A DNA stretch of 64,000 bases from Mauremys mutica (taxonomy: Eukaryota > Chordata > Testudines > Geoemydidae): assembly GCF_020497125.1 (NCBI RefSeq), contig NC_059081.1, positions 15,719,105 to 15,783,104 of the forward strand, written 5' to 3'. The position numbers were made by a program, and so were the translations under genes. Position 1 is the stretch's first letter, and the number at the start of each line of letters is the position of its first letter. Below the pieces are notes generated by a model, which saw nothing but the letters and a program-made list of their open reading frames with translations, was not told the DNA's origin and did no database searches. Shown here piece after piece: positions 22,202 through 33,810 of the stretch.

Positions 22202-22749
22202 GCCCGGCCTCAACACTCAGTTGGAGCCCAGCGGCCGGAGGGGACGGACGCTCCTGTTCGGGCTCCTGCCGGACCGAGCCTGCCCCGAGCCAGGTACCCT
22301 GACGCGGACGGACCGAGCCTCCCTCGAGCCAGGTACCCCGAGGTGGACTGGCCAAGCCTGCCCCGAGCCCGGTACCCCGAGGAGCTGCCCGAGCGTTCCC
22401 GTGACCCGAGTCCGGAGGAGCAGCCCGACCTAGAGAGCCCTCAGCACGCCGAGGAGCCCATGGTGTGGGACCCCGCTGCAGAGCCCAGCGAGGAGCAGGT
22501 ACCCATGGAGGGGGAGATGGAGTGTAGCCCGGGGGTAGCCGACCCCTGTCCAGCTGAGGGCACTGACGTGCCCATGTCAGTGTGTTGCGGCCAGGATCCC
22601 CACTGACTGCAGCGGATCCACGCCGCTGTTAGGGCCCCGGGCTGGGACACAGAGGAGTGGGTGGGCCTGTGTCCCCCCCTGCCACCCCACGCACGGGTGG
22701 CAGACTCCCCCTCCTGCCAGCACTCAGGCAGAGAAGCCTGCACTTACCT

Positions 22750-23745
22750 GGGCCTTGAACTATGGTTTATTGCCCGCCCTGACTAAGGGTCTGGGCTTCC
22801 TGACTTGTTGCTGTGGTTCAGCTCCTGAGACAAGGACCTGAGCCCAGGACTGATATTACTGCTCAGCTCCTGCTAAAAAGGACCTGAGCCCTGAACTATT
22901 ATTGTAGCTCAGCTCCTGATACAAGGACCTGAGCCCTGAACTATCATTGCTGCTCAGCCCTGCTGTAAGGACCTGAGCCTAGAACGGCTGTGTTGCTGCC
23001 CCGCCCTGACTAAGGGCCTGGGCTTCCTGACTTTGTTAGTGCTCAGCTCCTGCTGCAAGGACCTGAGCCCCCCCCGGGACTCTTGTGTGTTGCCCCGCCC
23101 TGACTAAGGGCCTGGGCTCCCTGAAGTAGTGTGGTAGCTCAGCTCCTGCTATAAGGACCTGAGCCTTGAACTATTGTTTATTACCCGCCCTGACTAAGGG
23201 CTTGGGCTTCCGGAACTATTGCCATAGCTCAGCTCCTGGGACAAGGACCTGAGCCCCGGAACTATTGTTTGTTGCCCCACCCTGACCTAGGGCTGGGGGC
23301 TTACTGACTATTGTTGCTCAGCTCCTGATGCAAGGACCTGAGCCCTGAACTATTATTGTTGCTCAGCTCCTGCGGTAAGGAGCTGAGCCTAGAACTGCTG
23401 TGTTTGGTGCCCTGCCCTGATTGAGGGCCTGGGCTTAGCCTGTTAACTTTGTTACTGCTCAGCCTGCAGGGGGATCTGAGCTCCCTGGACTCTTGTGTGC
23501 TGCCCCGCCCTGAGCTAGGGCTTAGGGCTTACTGACTTTGTAACCGCTCAGCTCCAGCTGCCAGGACTGGAGCTTAGAACTGGTTCGCTGCCCCGCCCTG
23601 AATGAGGGCCGTGGCTTATTGACTTTATGGGTGCTCAGCCTGCGGGAAGGATCTGAGCCTAGCCCTAGTGTCTGCTGTCCCGCCCTGACTGAGGGCTGGG
23701 ACTCATTGCATTAATCGTGTGCCTTCTGTTCAGCCCCTGCTTGAG
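22750..23745 (+). repeat. Minisatellite of alternating hairpin-forming units
   Basis: About ten to twelve copies of a 'ctcagctcctgctgcaagga' plus 'cctgagccc' unit alternate with a 'ccgccctgactaagggcctg' plus 'ggctt' unit. Each unit is itself self-complementary (CTCAGCTCCT against AGGACCTGAG; GCCCCGCCCT against AGGGCCTGGGC). Copies have diverged by substitutions and small indels, and the unit order is not strictly regular. Confidence 0.85.
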
Positions 23746-23862
23746 GGGCAGAACCCCAAGACCTTCAGAACCCGGAGACTGATTTGGGCCGTGTAGTGAG
23801 GCGGCCTGGCTCCCGACGGCCCCTGAGAGGGCACGGCCCCAACCGCGGACTATTACAGGACC

Positions 23863-24245
23863 TTACAAAACTGGAGGACTGGGCAACAAAATGGCAGATG
23901 AAATTCAATGTTGATAAATGCAAAATAATGCACGTTAGAAAACAATCTCAACTATATATTCAAAATGATGGAGTTGAAATTAGCCGTAATTACTCAAGAA
24001 AGACTGTCAAGTCATCATGGATGACTCTCTGAAAACATCTGTTCATTGTGGAGCGGCAGTCAAAAAAAAGGTAACAGAATGATAGGAGCCATTAGAAAAG
24101 GAATAAATGAGACAGAAAGTATCAGAATGCCACTATATAAATCCACGGTATGTCCACACCTTGAATACTGTGTGAAGTTCTTGTTGCCCTATCTCATAAG
24201 AAGACATATTAGAATTGGAAAAGGCACAGAGAAAGGCAAGAAAAA
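23863..24245 (+). pseudogene. CR1 reverse transcriptase, C-terminal part, broken
   Basis: Frame 3 resumes the reverse transcriptase with TKLEDWATKWQMKFNVDKCK and IMHV, the conserved block after the catalytic box in CR1. Later text such as LYKSTVCPHLEYCV is the usual C-terminal region. Frames shift near 24030 and 24050. It continues 21180-22072 across the LTR insertion. Confidence 0.85.
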
Positions 24246-24692
24246 TTATTAGAGGCACATGAGGAGAGATTAAAAGGACTGGGACTGTTCATCTTAAAAA
24301 AGAAATGACTAAGTAGGGATATGATAGAGGTCTATAAAATCATGAACGGTGTGGGGAAAAAGTACTATTTACCCCTTCACATAACACGAGAACCAGGTCA
24401 AAAGTATAATTCGGTTAAAAAAGAATCAGATAAGTTCATGGATGATAGGTTCATCAGTGGCTATTATCCAAAATGGTCGGTGACAAACCCATTTCCTGGG
24501 TATCCCTAAACGTCTAACTGCCAGAAGGTGGGACTGGACAACAGGGGAAAGATTACTTGATAATTGCCCTGTTCTGTTCATTCCCTCTCAAGCATCTGGC
24601 CCTTACCCCTGTCAGAAGACAGGATTCTGGGCTAGATGTACCATTGGTCTGACCCAGTTCGGCCATTCTGTTGTTCTTATGATTTAGGCAAG

Positions 24693-25560
24693 ACAATCAA
24701 GACACTGAAAACGTTAGTGACAAGCACGCAAGCACTGGGAGCAGCAGGATGAAAAGAACAGGTAAAGCTCAGACAAGAGAACATGTGAACAATTGTACAC
24801 GGACTAAAGCATTGTCAGTAGCAAGAGCTGTGGATAAGTCATGTGGTTCCCTCCTACTTCCCACAGCAAACTCAAAGCATGACTGATTCTTCTGGTCACT
24901 GCACAAGGTCATTGGAGTAATTATGATGTTTCATAAAAAAGTAAAATATATAATCATATGTTAATTATGACCAGGTTGAAAAAATGTTATGGGCTGAATT
25001 AAAACCTCATTGAGACTGAGAGGTGAACTCACCCTTCAATTAATATAACTATAGGCAAAAGATCAGACCTAAGACAAAAGGAGTGTGTGAACCTGCAGAG
25101 GAGCTTTTGACTGAGTCTTGTTTGGATAGGTGTGTGGGAAGGCTGGAGAGACAAAAGACTGGGTAAGAAAACAAGAACAGAGAAAGAGACATAGGCAAAA
25201 AGCAACAAAGCCAGGCAGTAGCTTGTGAACACAACGTGACTCTGGAAAAGACAGCTTTTGGATCTATTGTCTACAGAGGCTTGGGACTGTAAGAAATGGA
25301 AAGTGATCTTTTTTTTTCTTGATTCTTCCTCCATTCAGAGAAGATGGACTTTGTACATTCCTTGTAAATAAACAAGATTGCATCAAAGAAGGAAACAGAA
25401 TCCATCAATTTCTACATCCTACTGGAACATCTCGAGGCCCCTGAAATTTGATTAGCCCCTCAAGTCAAAAAGGGCACCACCACCCAGACACCCACTCAGA
25501 TAGTTACAGAGAGACAGGCCCAGCCTAATCTTCAAACAAGTTCCCCTCCTACAGTTATAA
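24693..25560 (+). other. Non-coding sequence, possibly an LTR-like repeat
   Basis: An AATAAA at 25367-25372 follows a T-rich tract, and composition resembles an LTR 3' part, but no ends or target duplication were found. No gene seen. Confidence 0.3.
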
Positions 25561-27150
25561 ACGGGTAGCAAAAGGTTATTTAAAATAATCTGTACACTCA
25601 TTCCTGTGTGCTACAATGCTTTGAATTGATACTGGGGGGCAGAGGGCTACTGGTGCTAATGCTCTCTAACTGTCACCTGTTCAGATGTGACTCTCAAACC
25701 GAAATAATAGTCACCTTTGCCTCTTGTAATTGTTGCCCTGATTCTAAAATGAAACAAACCCATGCAAACCCTAGGGTTAATGTAGGCAAGCTACATGCAG
25801 AAGCCCAGAGTAAAGTAGTCTCACAATGGTAAAATGGATATAAAATTAATTAGGTTTTTATAGCTATGTCTCAAAAGCATGCTATAAACCAGCTGCCTCA
25901 TTGCAAAATACACATGAAAGCTATCCTGTGAGTTGCTGAAGTCCCAGTTAAAGCTAACAAAGTCTCTAATACGAAAAAATCATCTGCTTAGGATTTGCAT
26001 TCCTTTGCAGAAAGTGTATTTGGAGACTTAAACAGACTGACCATGGTCCCTTATCTTTCTCCCCTCTTACCCATTTATATTCTGCTGCATCGCAGCAGTG
26101 ACCTCACAGATCAAAGGGCTAACAATTTTCACCAAAGTTGTAATTCAATTTTAAAATCAACTGCTAAGGAGTGCATAAGAGAGCTGTATACCCTCCCAAC
26201 CCCTTTTGGAAGAAAGCGTGACCTCTACAAATCTGTGATTCACACTGAACTGGCAGGTGCTTAACAATTTTACTATTTAATTTGTTGTATATGCTAGCTT
26301 GTCCCTATGCTTTCAGAGACTAGAGAAATTATAAATGCATACTATGCGTTCTGATTAACGAGTCATGAACATCGCAAGAAGGAACTTTGCGACCTTTTGG
26401 TTAACTTTTTGCAAGCCTTCCTATAATCAGCATCATAAACCTTTTGGCAGAGTTTGTTGAATCTGCATTTTATAGTAGGGTCTATAGTGGAGTGTGCAAT
26501 TTTTTCCACTGTTTTGGTTCTTATACAGGAAATATAAAGGTGTTATTGGAGACTAGAGTCCATAATCAGACTGTAGAAAGGGATTATATGGGAATAATGG
26601 AGCTTTAGAGAATAGTGTGAGAAAAAGATGGGCAAAAATCCAAAGCTGTTACAAAAGGAAAAAAAGAGTCAGTTCAAGATATTGTACATAGTTGGTCATT
26701 GCACAACTACAAACCTTTCTCAGGTAATGCTGGCCCCACTATACAGGATTCCAGTGCCATAACAGAGAAGGATACAGGAACATAAAGATGAAAATGATGG
26801 TCCCAAATGGGCAAAATGCCCAATGCGCTAGTCAGCCTGACACCGATTTGTGTTGTTACTACTTGGGAAAGTGAGATTTGACAGGAGTGCCTCCCCGCCC
26901 CCCCCTCCGTTACAGCATGGATCTCACATCAAAGAGTAGCTAAAAAAATGGCATTCCAGTTCCATATTCATTGTTTTGTACCATTTCCATAGCACGTGCT
27001 CAGTTCACAACCAGCCCTAGATCTCTGCAACTGGAATTTAGCCAACAACTTTGACAGCAAGTCAAATTATAATCCAGCTCCCTCTCCCATCTTCAATTGT
27101 AGAGAATCTGCAGTGCTACCTACCTAATTTAGCTACTTGCTATGAATCTA
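25561..27150. other. Unique-looking sequence
   Basis: No gene or clear transposon. A C-rich tract lies at 26892-26907. The 89-codon frame at 25995-26264 has no recognisable motif. Confidence 0.5.
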
Positions 27151-27154
27151 TATT

Positions 27155-27290
27155 CTAGAATATTATGTCACGTTGGAAGGAAACTTGAGAGGTTATCTAG
27201 TCCAGTCCCTTGCACTGATGCAGGACCAAGTATACTAGGTGTTGTCTAATCCGTTTTTAAAAACCTCCACCAGCATTTATAACTACATAG
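27155..27290 (-). mobile_element. CR1/L3-like LINE 3' fragment
   Basis: The phrase 'gagaggttatctagtccagt' followed by 'cccttgcactgatgcaggac' is the reverse-strand form of a CR1-type 3' region, comparable to copies at 52725-52800 and 58764-58880. It is diverged. Confidence 0.6.
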
Positions 27291-27741
27291 GAGTAAAAGG
27301 CATGGAAAGGTATTTTTGAGACTACAGATAGCAGATTGACTCTGAATTAACGTGGGGACTGGATGTGGGATCTGCACAGGGAGAAGCCAAGCTCTCAGCA
27401 GCCAGCTTCTGTTTTTACCACTCACTGGCATTAATATGGTTCCAATGGAGCTGAAGCTGATGGTACCCCACACATCAAAGACATCCCTTAAAAGGGAGAG
27501 CCCACCAAGAAGACGGTCCAGCAGAAAGATAACACAGATGGAGGTCCCTGGATATCCCTAGGCTGCTCACTCCTTCATTGGCCTTTCACATTCCCATCCC
27601 TCATAGAGCCCTGGGGCACCTTACAGAATACGGCAAGAAGGCTGTGGATGTAGCAAAGCCTCCATCTACACTGAAGGTTAGGTTCAAGCCTCACCCGTAT
27701 GGGGGGAGAAGGCAGTTCTCTCTCTCCACGCCCGTTCAGTC
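27291..27741. other. No recognised feature
   Basis: Short frames on both strands lack motifs and appear fortuitous. Confidence 0.45.
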
Positions 27742-27744
27742 TTT

Positions 27745-28007
27745 GGCTATGGCTACACTTGCAAATTTGCAGCGCTGCAGCAGGGTGTGAAAACACACCC
27801 TCTCCAGCGCTGCAAATTGCGGCGCTGCGAAGCGCCAGTGTGGTCAAAGCCCCAGCGCTGGGAGCGCGGCTCCCAGCGCTGTACGTTATTCCCCACAGGG
27901 AGGTGGAGTACGGACAGCGCTCTCTCCCAGCGTTGGCGCTTTGACTACACTTAGCACTTCAAAGCGCTGCCGTGGCAGCGCTTTGAAGTGCAAGTGTAGC
28001 CATAGCC
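27745..28007 (+). mobile_element. Harbinger-like MITE, family C
   Basis: The left end GGCTATGGCTACACTTGCA and the right end TGCAAGTGTAGCCATAGCC are perfect inverted repeats of 19 bp, flanked by TTT (27742-27744, 28008-28010). The interior repeats the motif AGCGCTG or CAGCGCT many times, producing several nested hairpins. It is 263 bp, CpG-rich and non-coding. The 3-bp duplication and the GGC...TACAC terminus point to PIF/Harbinger. Confidence 0.88.
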
Positions 28008-28159
28008 TTTGTCTTCTCAACTGACACTGGCAACATGGATGCCAACTGCCACAGTGGTTTTGGTGGGGACGCCTATCCAGAGGGAATTGGAGCAAGAGCA
28101 CCAGACTCCCTCCACATAAACCACAACGTCCATCAGAGAGCAACAGCCTTTGGGGCCAG

Positions 28160-28260
28160 GTGATCTAGGGCCAGATTGTGTTCTCTGTAACCCTGGTTTA
28201 ACTCTCTAGACTGCATTGAGTTACTCCCTAGTTACACTGATGTGAAATCAGAATGAGGTA
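28160..28260 (+). mobile_element. Palindromic MITE relic
   Basis: 'agggccagattgtgttctc' at the left and 'gtgaaatcagaatgagg' at the right are degraded arms of the family at 16287. Confidence 0.45.
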
Positions 28261-28744
28261 TGCAGAGATGAAGAGCCCATTACACATTCCCCACACTCTC
28301 TATTCACCCTCCCCCTTTAAAATTTCTTGAGTGCAAGTGATATGATTTGAAGGAAACTGCGACAGTGAATTAGTAAAGAAGCAAATAATGCTGAGGTGAC
28401 AGAAGATGTTCTAGATAAGGAAAATAAATTAGTTATAGGATGAGAAGAAGACATGCAGCAGTTAGCAGACAGATTACTTGTAGGGACAGGGCAAAAAGAA
28501 CATCACACTGTCATGCTGAAAACAAGCAAGTAATCAGATCATCAGCATTTTAAGGCAGATACTCTCTACATAGTCTGCAGAATAACAGAAGCTGTAGAGA
28601 TCAGCATTACAATTGGTTCAGAAACAGAAGGAAGCTGCTATAGTTAAAACCCATTGAACATCTCCTGGGGGAAGTTATACAGGAAAAATCTGTCCTAAGT
28701 GACCAACTGAGGTACTGGAGAAAATTGGTTACTTAGCAGAAAAT
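28261..28744. other. No recognised feature
   Basis: A-rich unique sequence. Confidence 0.5.
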
Positions 28745-28850
28745 GACCAGATTTTGCCCTTAGTTAGGCCAATATAAATCCAGAATAACTCAGAGTCTAC
28801 TTGGTTTACACCATTGTAAATGAGAATTTGACCTGTGCTCTTTGGCTACA
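28745..28850 (+). mobile_element. Palindromic MITE relic
   Basis: The arms 'gaccagattttgcccttag' and 'ccattgtaaatgagaatttg' with the centre 'cagaataactcagagt' resemble the family at 16287. Confidence 0.4.
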
Positions 28851-29019
28851 GGTCAAACAAAACTGAATTGGAAACTTCACAGATGTTTTGTTTTAAATGG
28901 TCTCTTAAGGCACGGAGTTGCTTGTCATAGGTGATTATTTGGGCAATTTTATTGTAGCTACAGTAGTCACGCAGATACATATCCATACTGCAGGCTCAGG
29001 CAAATTGCGTAGAAAGAAA

Positions 29020-29105
29020 TAGAGACAAGGTGGGTGAAGTAATATCTTGTATTGGACCAACTTCTGTTGGTGAGAGACACAAGCTTTCAAGACACTGAGC
29101 TCACA
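29020..29105 (+). repeat. Interspersed repeat fragment (attggaccaacttctgttgg family)
   Basis: 'gagacaaggtgggtgaagta' and 'attggaccaacttctgttgg' are shared, with substitutions, with the longer palindromic copy at 42645-42855. This copy holds only the left arm. Confidence 0.75.
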
Positions 29106-29879
29106 ACTGCAAAGAAGAAAAAAACTAATTTAAATATTTAAGATGCAGAAGTCAGTCATGTAGCAAGATTTTTCACAGCACAATAGAAGAGAATCACAAG
29201 GAATTAACTAAATTGTATTAGTATTCTTCTGCACACAAAAGGTTGTTTTAGGGGAGACTTGAAGAATTAATCACCAAACATAGTGGTGCATATTAACTAC
29301 AGAAAGTGTTACTATGTTACATCTAGATACAGGTGAACTAGTCTGGATAAAATAAGAATTAACCCAGGCATTGTTATTTGCAAAGGAAGGGGGTTACTGG
29401 TTAAATCAGCTTTGCAAATTTCTACTTTCTATTTGTAATATTTATTTATTTTAACAGGAGAATATTATTTATTTATTCACTCATTCTATCATCAGCAGAG
29501 TAAAGGTGGATGAGAGGCTTCTGTGCCTGGGCTGATATTTTCAGGATGATATTCACGAGGTTGGTTTAAAGCAACATGTACCATTGAAGCATGGTGTATA
29601 CTACTATCTTGGACATTCTCCTTTCCCCGTAGAGAAAATAAGCTTTATTATTCTCCCAGTTCCCCATTTCTTTTCTTATTGCTCTACTGTGCTTACATAA
29701 AATTTGACAGATAGACCACTGAAGTGCTGAGACCGGGCCTACCATGCTGAACAACTTTGTTTATCATTTCCTTGTGCTCCCTCATCTACTGTCTCTTGTT
29801 TTATCCTTTGTGGTAGTCTTAGCATCAACAGAATGAACTACCCTTCTCCAATCTATCCATCTAAAGTCCCTAAATGGCC
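29106..29879. other. Unique AT-rich sequence
   Basis: No gene or repeat recognised. Confidence 0.5.
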
Positions 29880-30108
29880 CTTATCACCATAGTATCTCAG
29901 TATCTCACAATATGTAATGTATTCATCCTCACAACACACTGATGTATGGAAGTGCTATTATCCTTACTTTACAGGCAGGTAACTGCAGCACAGAGAGACT
30001 AAGTGACTTGCCCAAGGTTACGCAGGAAATTTGTGGCAAAGCAAAGAATTGCATCCTGTCTCCCAAGACCTGGGCTCATGCCCTAACCACTGGACCATCC
30101 ATGTGAAT
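29880..30108 (-). mobile_element. MIR-type SINE
   Basis: The core 'taagtgacttgcccaaggtt' is almost exactly the MIR core on this strand. It is preceded by 'tactttacaggcaggtaact' and followed by 'gccctaaccactggaccatc'. MIR is a tRNA-derived CORE-SINE amplified by L2. Orientation is given relative to the usual consensus and is inferred. Confidence 0.85.
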
Positions 30109-32239
30109 TCTCCTTGAGTCAATCTCCTTAGTGAAGGAGTGAGGATGAACCATTGATACCACTCCTACAAGCCATACTGTACATCTTTGACTGAAAAAGG
30201 GACTTTGGTCACTAGGACTGTTAAACTGGCAACTCTCGCAAGTACTAACTGTGGTCAGAATGGTTTCTTCTAGAAGATTTTAGCAAGGAAAAGGCAAAAG
30301 GCACTTTGTCAGAGGTTCTAAGTAGAACACGTGCTCTCAGTAACTTGCATTCATGACACCCAGAATCTCATCATGTTATAACTAGCATTTCAGAAGTAGG
30401 AGACCTAGTCCGGTGCACCAGCATGGTTTTAAATTGAGCTCACACTCACAGGGAATGAGTTCTCTTATTCGTGCCCCTGCATATGTTCAGAGTTTCAGGA
30501 GATAAAGTTTTGCATTATGGGGACTGTCTGATTCTCTCCATTTTGAGAGGAATCCATTTTGCCCCTCCTGTGATCAGCTTTTCAGTTGAACACCTGAAGG
30601 TTGGAAAGACTGGAGACTACACCTCCTTGCCCTTCCTAAAAGTTCACTGGCTGATGGGTAAGAATGGTGCTGCTGAACAGGGGCCTTCAGGTTTCTCACT
30701 CAGCCTTCCTAGGCAACAGGTGAGACAATCTTCTTACACACCTCCAATCTTTTCCCTCTTTAGTCAGGGGAAGCAACCTGCAAAGAGCAAACTCTCTTCT
30801 CTCCATTTGGTTTCCAGCAGGCACACAGCAGCTTCTTCTAGACTCCACTACTGGTCTGATGACAGGCAGCATGGCCCAAAGGAGAGACTGAGTACTATTT
30901 GGGTAGGGAATGCCAACAGTAGAGTAGCAAACCACACACACGCACATGCTCACAGTCAATAGATCCCTCTCCAGAGAAAGGGGACAAAGGGAAAAAAAAG
31001 GGATAGAACATAGCAAAGTGGTGAGATAATTATTGTATCCCCTGAAAACTACTGAGGATATCTCAATCTGCAAGAGTGTAGAGAAAAATCCTCCTTAAAA
31101 AAAAAAATTAAGCCCCGACTAGTGCTTGGAATCAGGTTCCTGAACTTTACCACTATCTCAACTTCACAACTATCAAATCAGAGAGATTCAGTCACTTCAC
31201 GTTTGGGCTGAATACAAAACCAAGCTCTAGAGATTAAATGTCAGCAAATGAAGGCAATGCATTAATCCACTTGGCCACACTACCTAGCTCCCAAATCACT
31301 AACAAGCAACTATCTATCTTATCGCCACTCCACTTATTGACAGTCTCCATTTGTTTCTTTATGGAAGAGGACACTACCAAGCCATTCAGGATCCAAAACA
31401 TACCTACCATCCTTAGAGGAAAGAAATGCTATGCCATAGGCAGGAGTATGAAGAACCAGGCCAGACTGTACATTGCCCTAGTGTGGACATGCAATGGAGA
31501 GAGGTGCAAGGAACCCTGTTCTGCCACCCGTGCCTTTCCCACCCTCCATATAAGAGGCACTCCCTATATTTGGGAAATTGTAGGGACTGCTTGACCTTGC
31601 TGACGGCCAAGGTCCCACTATCTGCACTGGCCTATGGAGCTAGCCAAGTGTGCTGACAGCAGAGTGGGTTGCCCTACCTGAAGCTCTGGGAAGAATTTTG
31701 AACTATCCCTAGCAATGCTCCCCCTGGCAGTGGTTCTGCTCCTCAGGGCCATATGCCCTTTGCACAATTAGGCCTTACATTGGAAGAACATAAACCACTT
31801 CAAAACTCGATTTCACAAAGACTTGCATGACTTCTTAAGAGTGCCAGGTCTCTAAAGGTGTACACAGCACTTGCTATTTCATAATCCCTCCCAGGATTAC
31901 AAATGTTCTTTAAAATCCTGATTTTTTAAGTGTACAAAAGTCATTTTAGCTCATTTTATAGCTGTCTTGCATTTGTTTTATATCCCTTTCCCCGAGTCAT
32001 GTACTGTTGGCCTTATGATAACTAATATATCTGGTTTTCCAGATGGAAGGCCATAAGAAATAATCAATGTAAAACTTTTTAAAAAACCCTCTGCAATATA
32101 TATTTTTCTTTAATGTATGAGATGCATCATACAGATTATGGTGATGGTGAGGTATAAAAAGGTTTTACTGGCATGAGCTTGCAATGAACTGCAGAACTCA
32201 TTTGTGGTTGACCATGCCAGCATTTATTCTGTTTCTGTG
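30109..32239. other. Mostly unique sequence with a possible MIR remnant
   Basis: The 163-codon frame at 30471-30962 is the longest outside repeats but has no domain, no codon-usage signal I can see, and ends in a CACACG run. At 31160-31290 a degraded MIR-like stretch is possible ('gagagattcagtcacttcac'). No gene supported. Confidence 0.4.
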
Positions 32240-32284
32240 TACACACACACACGCGCGCGCACACACACACACGCGCACACACAT
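32240..32284 (+). repeat. (CA)n/(CG)n compound microsatellite
   Basis: Alternating purine-pyrimidine CACACA and CGCGCG blocks over about 45 bp, a sequence type prone to Z-DNA. Confidence 0.95.
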
Positions 32285-33085
32285 ATTGATACATTAATAA
32301 AATGTGTATTAAATACTTACAAGTGAAGAGCTCTGAGAATTGTGCCCCCTTGACCCACAGGTACTACTGTAGATGTGATGTAATGAAGATAAAATGTGGA
32401 GGGGAGTGAAAGAATCCTTGATTAATGTAGAATTTCTGACTAGGATGGCTGGTTGTTGGACGGTCCTATCCCCCTTAAAAGGCAACACACACGTACACAC
32501 CCCATTTTTTGTTAAGCCCAAGCACATGGATACTCATTAGTTGAGTCAGCTTGCCTCAGCCCTATTTAAAATAGTAAGAAAGTTCCTGGGCTGACTCACT
32601 TCAACCAAGACCTTGGCAAGTCTCCATTCTTAAGAGCTGATGTGCAGAGCTGCTAGAGGAAACCCTTTGCAGTTCACAGAAGACTTATTGGTCCTGCAAA
32701 CACCAGGAACCATGCAACATATTCTTGAGTGCCATCAATTGTATTTTCCTGTATATTAACTGTGTACAGAGATAAGTACACCTGTAACATCCACTTACTG
32801 ACCAGGAGCTCATTTCCCCTGGCTGGTGGAAAATAGCTCTCTCCAGGACTACTGGATCCGTGATGAGCCTTTTCCTCCAGGTTCCCAGACAACCCTCTTC
32901 CTTCTGCTACAATATCCTTTAGAGGACCTGCAATCAGCACCAGCTGAAGCACAACCTGCTTCTCAGCATCTGTATCAACAACCTTTCTTACTCACTAGGA
33001 GTATAGGGTATATCACAACTTTCTTTTCTTGTCCAATCTCCTGAATGACCGTGACACTGATTTATTGATTGACCCACTTAGCTGG
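32285..33085. other. No recognised feature
   Basis: No transposon or gene identified. Confidence 0.5.
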
Positions 33086-33093
33086 TAGTAAGG

Positions 33094-33303
33094 CAGTGGT
33101 TCTCAAACTTCTGTATTGGTGGCCCCTTTCACACAGCAAGCCTCTGAGTGCGACTCCCCTTATAAATTATTTTTTAAATCTATTTAACACTCTTATAAAT
33201 GCTGGATGAAAAGTGGGGTTTGGAGAGGTTAACAGCTTGTGACCCCCCATGTAATAACCTCACGACCTCTGAGGTGTCCCGAACCCCAGTTTGAGAATCC
33301 CTG
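33094..33303 (-). mobile_element. Non-autonomous hAT element (GGTTCTCAAAC family)
   Basis: It begins CAGTGGTTCTCAAACTT and ends AGTTTGAGAATCCCTG, inverted, with a perfect 8-bp duplication TAGTAAGG (33086-33093, 33304-33311). It is the same family as 42966-43183 in reverse orientation; the shared interior includes 'cttataaattattttttaaa'. 210 bp, no transposase. Confidence 0.92.
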
Positions 33304-33724
33304 TAGTAAGGTACTGTGACAGCACCAATGGATATGGATGAAGTCATGGTCACAGGGAGGGACACTGAAGGTGTGACATACTGGAAGGTATCCAACATAG
33401 CCAATCTGCCTGTTAATATGATTATGGAATTAGATATTACAGTGACATTTAAAATGGTCAACATTAGATTTCAGAGGTAAATCCCACAAATATGAAAGGA
33501 AAGATTCTTTAAAAATAATTGTTTCAGGCTGCTTGCAGACTCAGGACAACAGGACCACACCCGCATTACTGTACGTTTATATTTGAAACATTTTCTGTGC
33601 AACCATAATGGCCAGAAACTTTTTTTTAAATTGAAAGCTTAGATTGTTTTTAGTGCACTTCTACAGCAAAATTAGATTCTCTGGCAAGTGCTGCGGTCAG
33701 TCACACACACACAAAATCACATCG

Positions 33725-33810
33725 TTCACAAGGTCCTGGATATAGATCACTGTCAGGGGACTGATAATGGACTTGATGGACCATTAGTCTGACCTACTAT
33801 GACTGTACTC
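33725..33810 (+). mobile_element. CR1 3' fragment, old
   Basis: 'aatggacttgatggaccatt' and 'agtctgacctactatgactg' correspond to the CR1 tail 'gctggatggacctttggtct'. Strongly diverged. Confidence 0.55.

Larger units (their letters stand above)
22073..23857 (+). mobile_element. LTR-type insertion in CR1 (solo LTR or reduced LTR element)
   Basis: It starts TGTAGTGAGGCGGCC, ends CGGACTATTACA, and is flanked by a perfect 5-bp duplication GGACC (22068-22072, 23858-23862). TG...CA ends with a 5-bp duplication are the LTR-retrotransposon signature. The first 40 bases recur at 23792-23831, 66 bp from the right end. A promoter with TATA box lies at 22195, GC-rich boxes upstream, then about 42-bp tandem units ('gagcctgccccgagcc') at 22266-22390 and a long minisatellite at 22750-23745. 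No gag or pol is present. GC content is far above the host CR1. Two open frames at 22221-22606 have repetitive Pro/Glu-rich composition and look like chance. Confidence 0.8.
21010..24692 (+). mobile_element. CR1 LINE, 5'-truncated, interrupted by an LTR element
   Basis: Reverse transcriptase blocks run from about 21180 to 24245 and are followed by a CR1 3' tail (aattgccctgttctgttcat, gacaggattctgggctag, ggtctgacccagttcgg) ending 'ttgttcttatg'. The endonuclease domain is missing, so the copy is 5'-truncated; the left limit is approximate. The LTR-type insertion at 22073-23857 splits the reverse transcriptase frame. Several in-frame stops show the copy is long inactive. Confidence 0.88.

Noticed and set aside
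22221..22606. Pro/Glu-rich overlapping frames in the LTR-type element
   Set aside because: They follow tandem 42-bp units and GC-rich composition in several frames; no gag, zinc-knuckle or protease motif.
30471..30962. 163-codon open frame, longest outside repeats
   Set aside because: No domain or conserved motif, no supporting splice or promoter context, and it ends in a His/Ala-rich stretch from a CACACG run.
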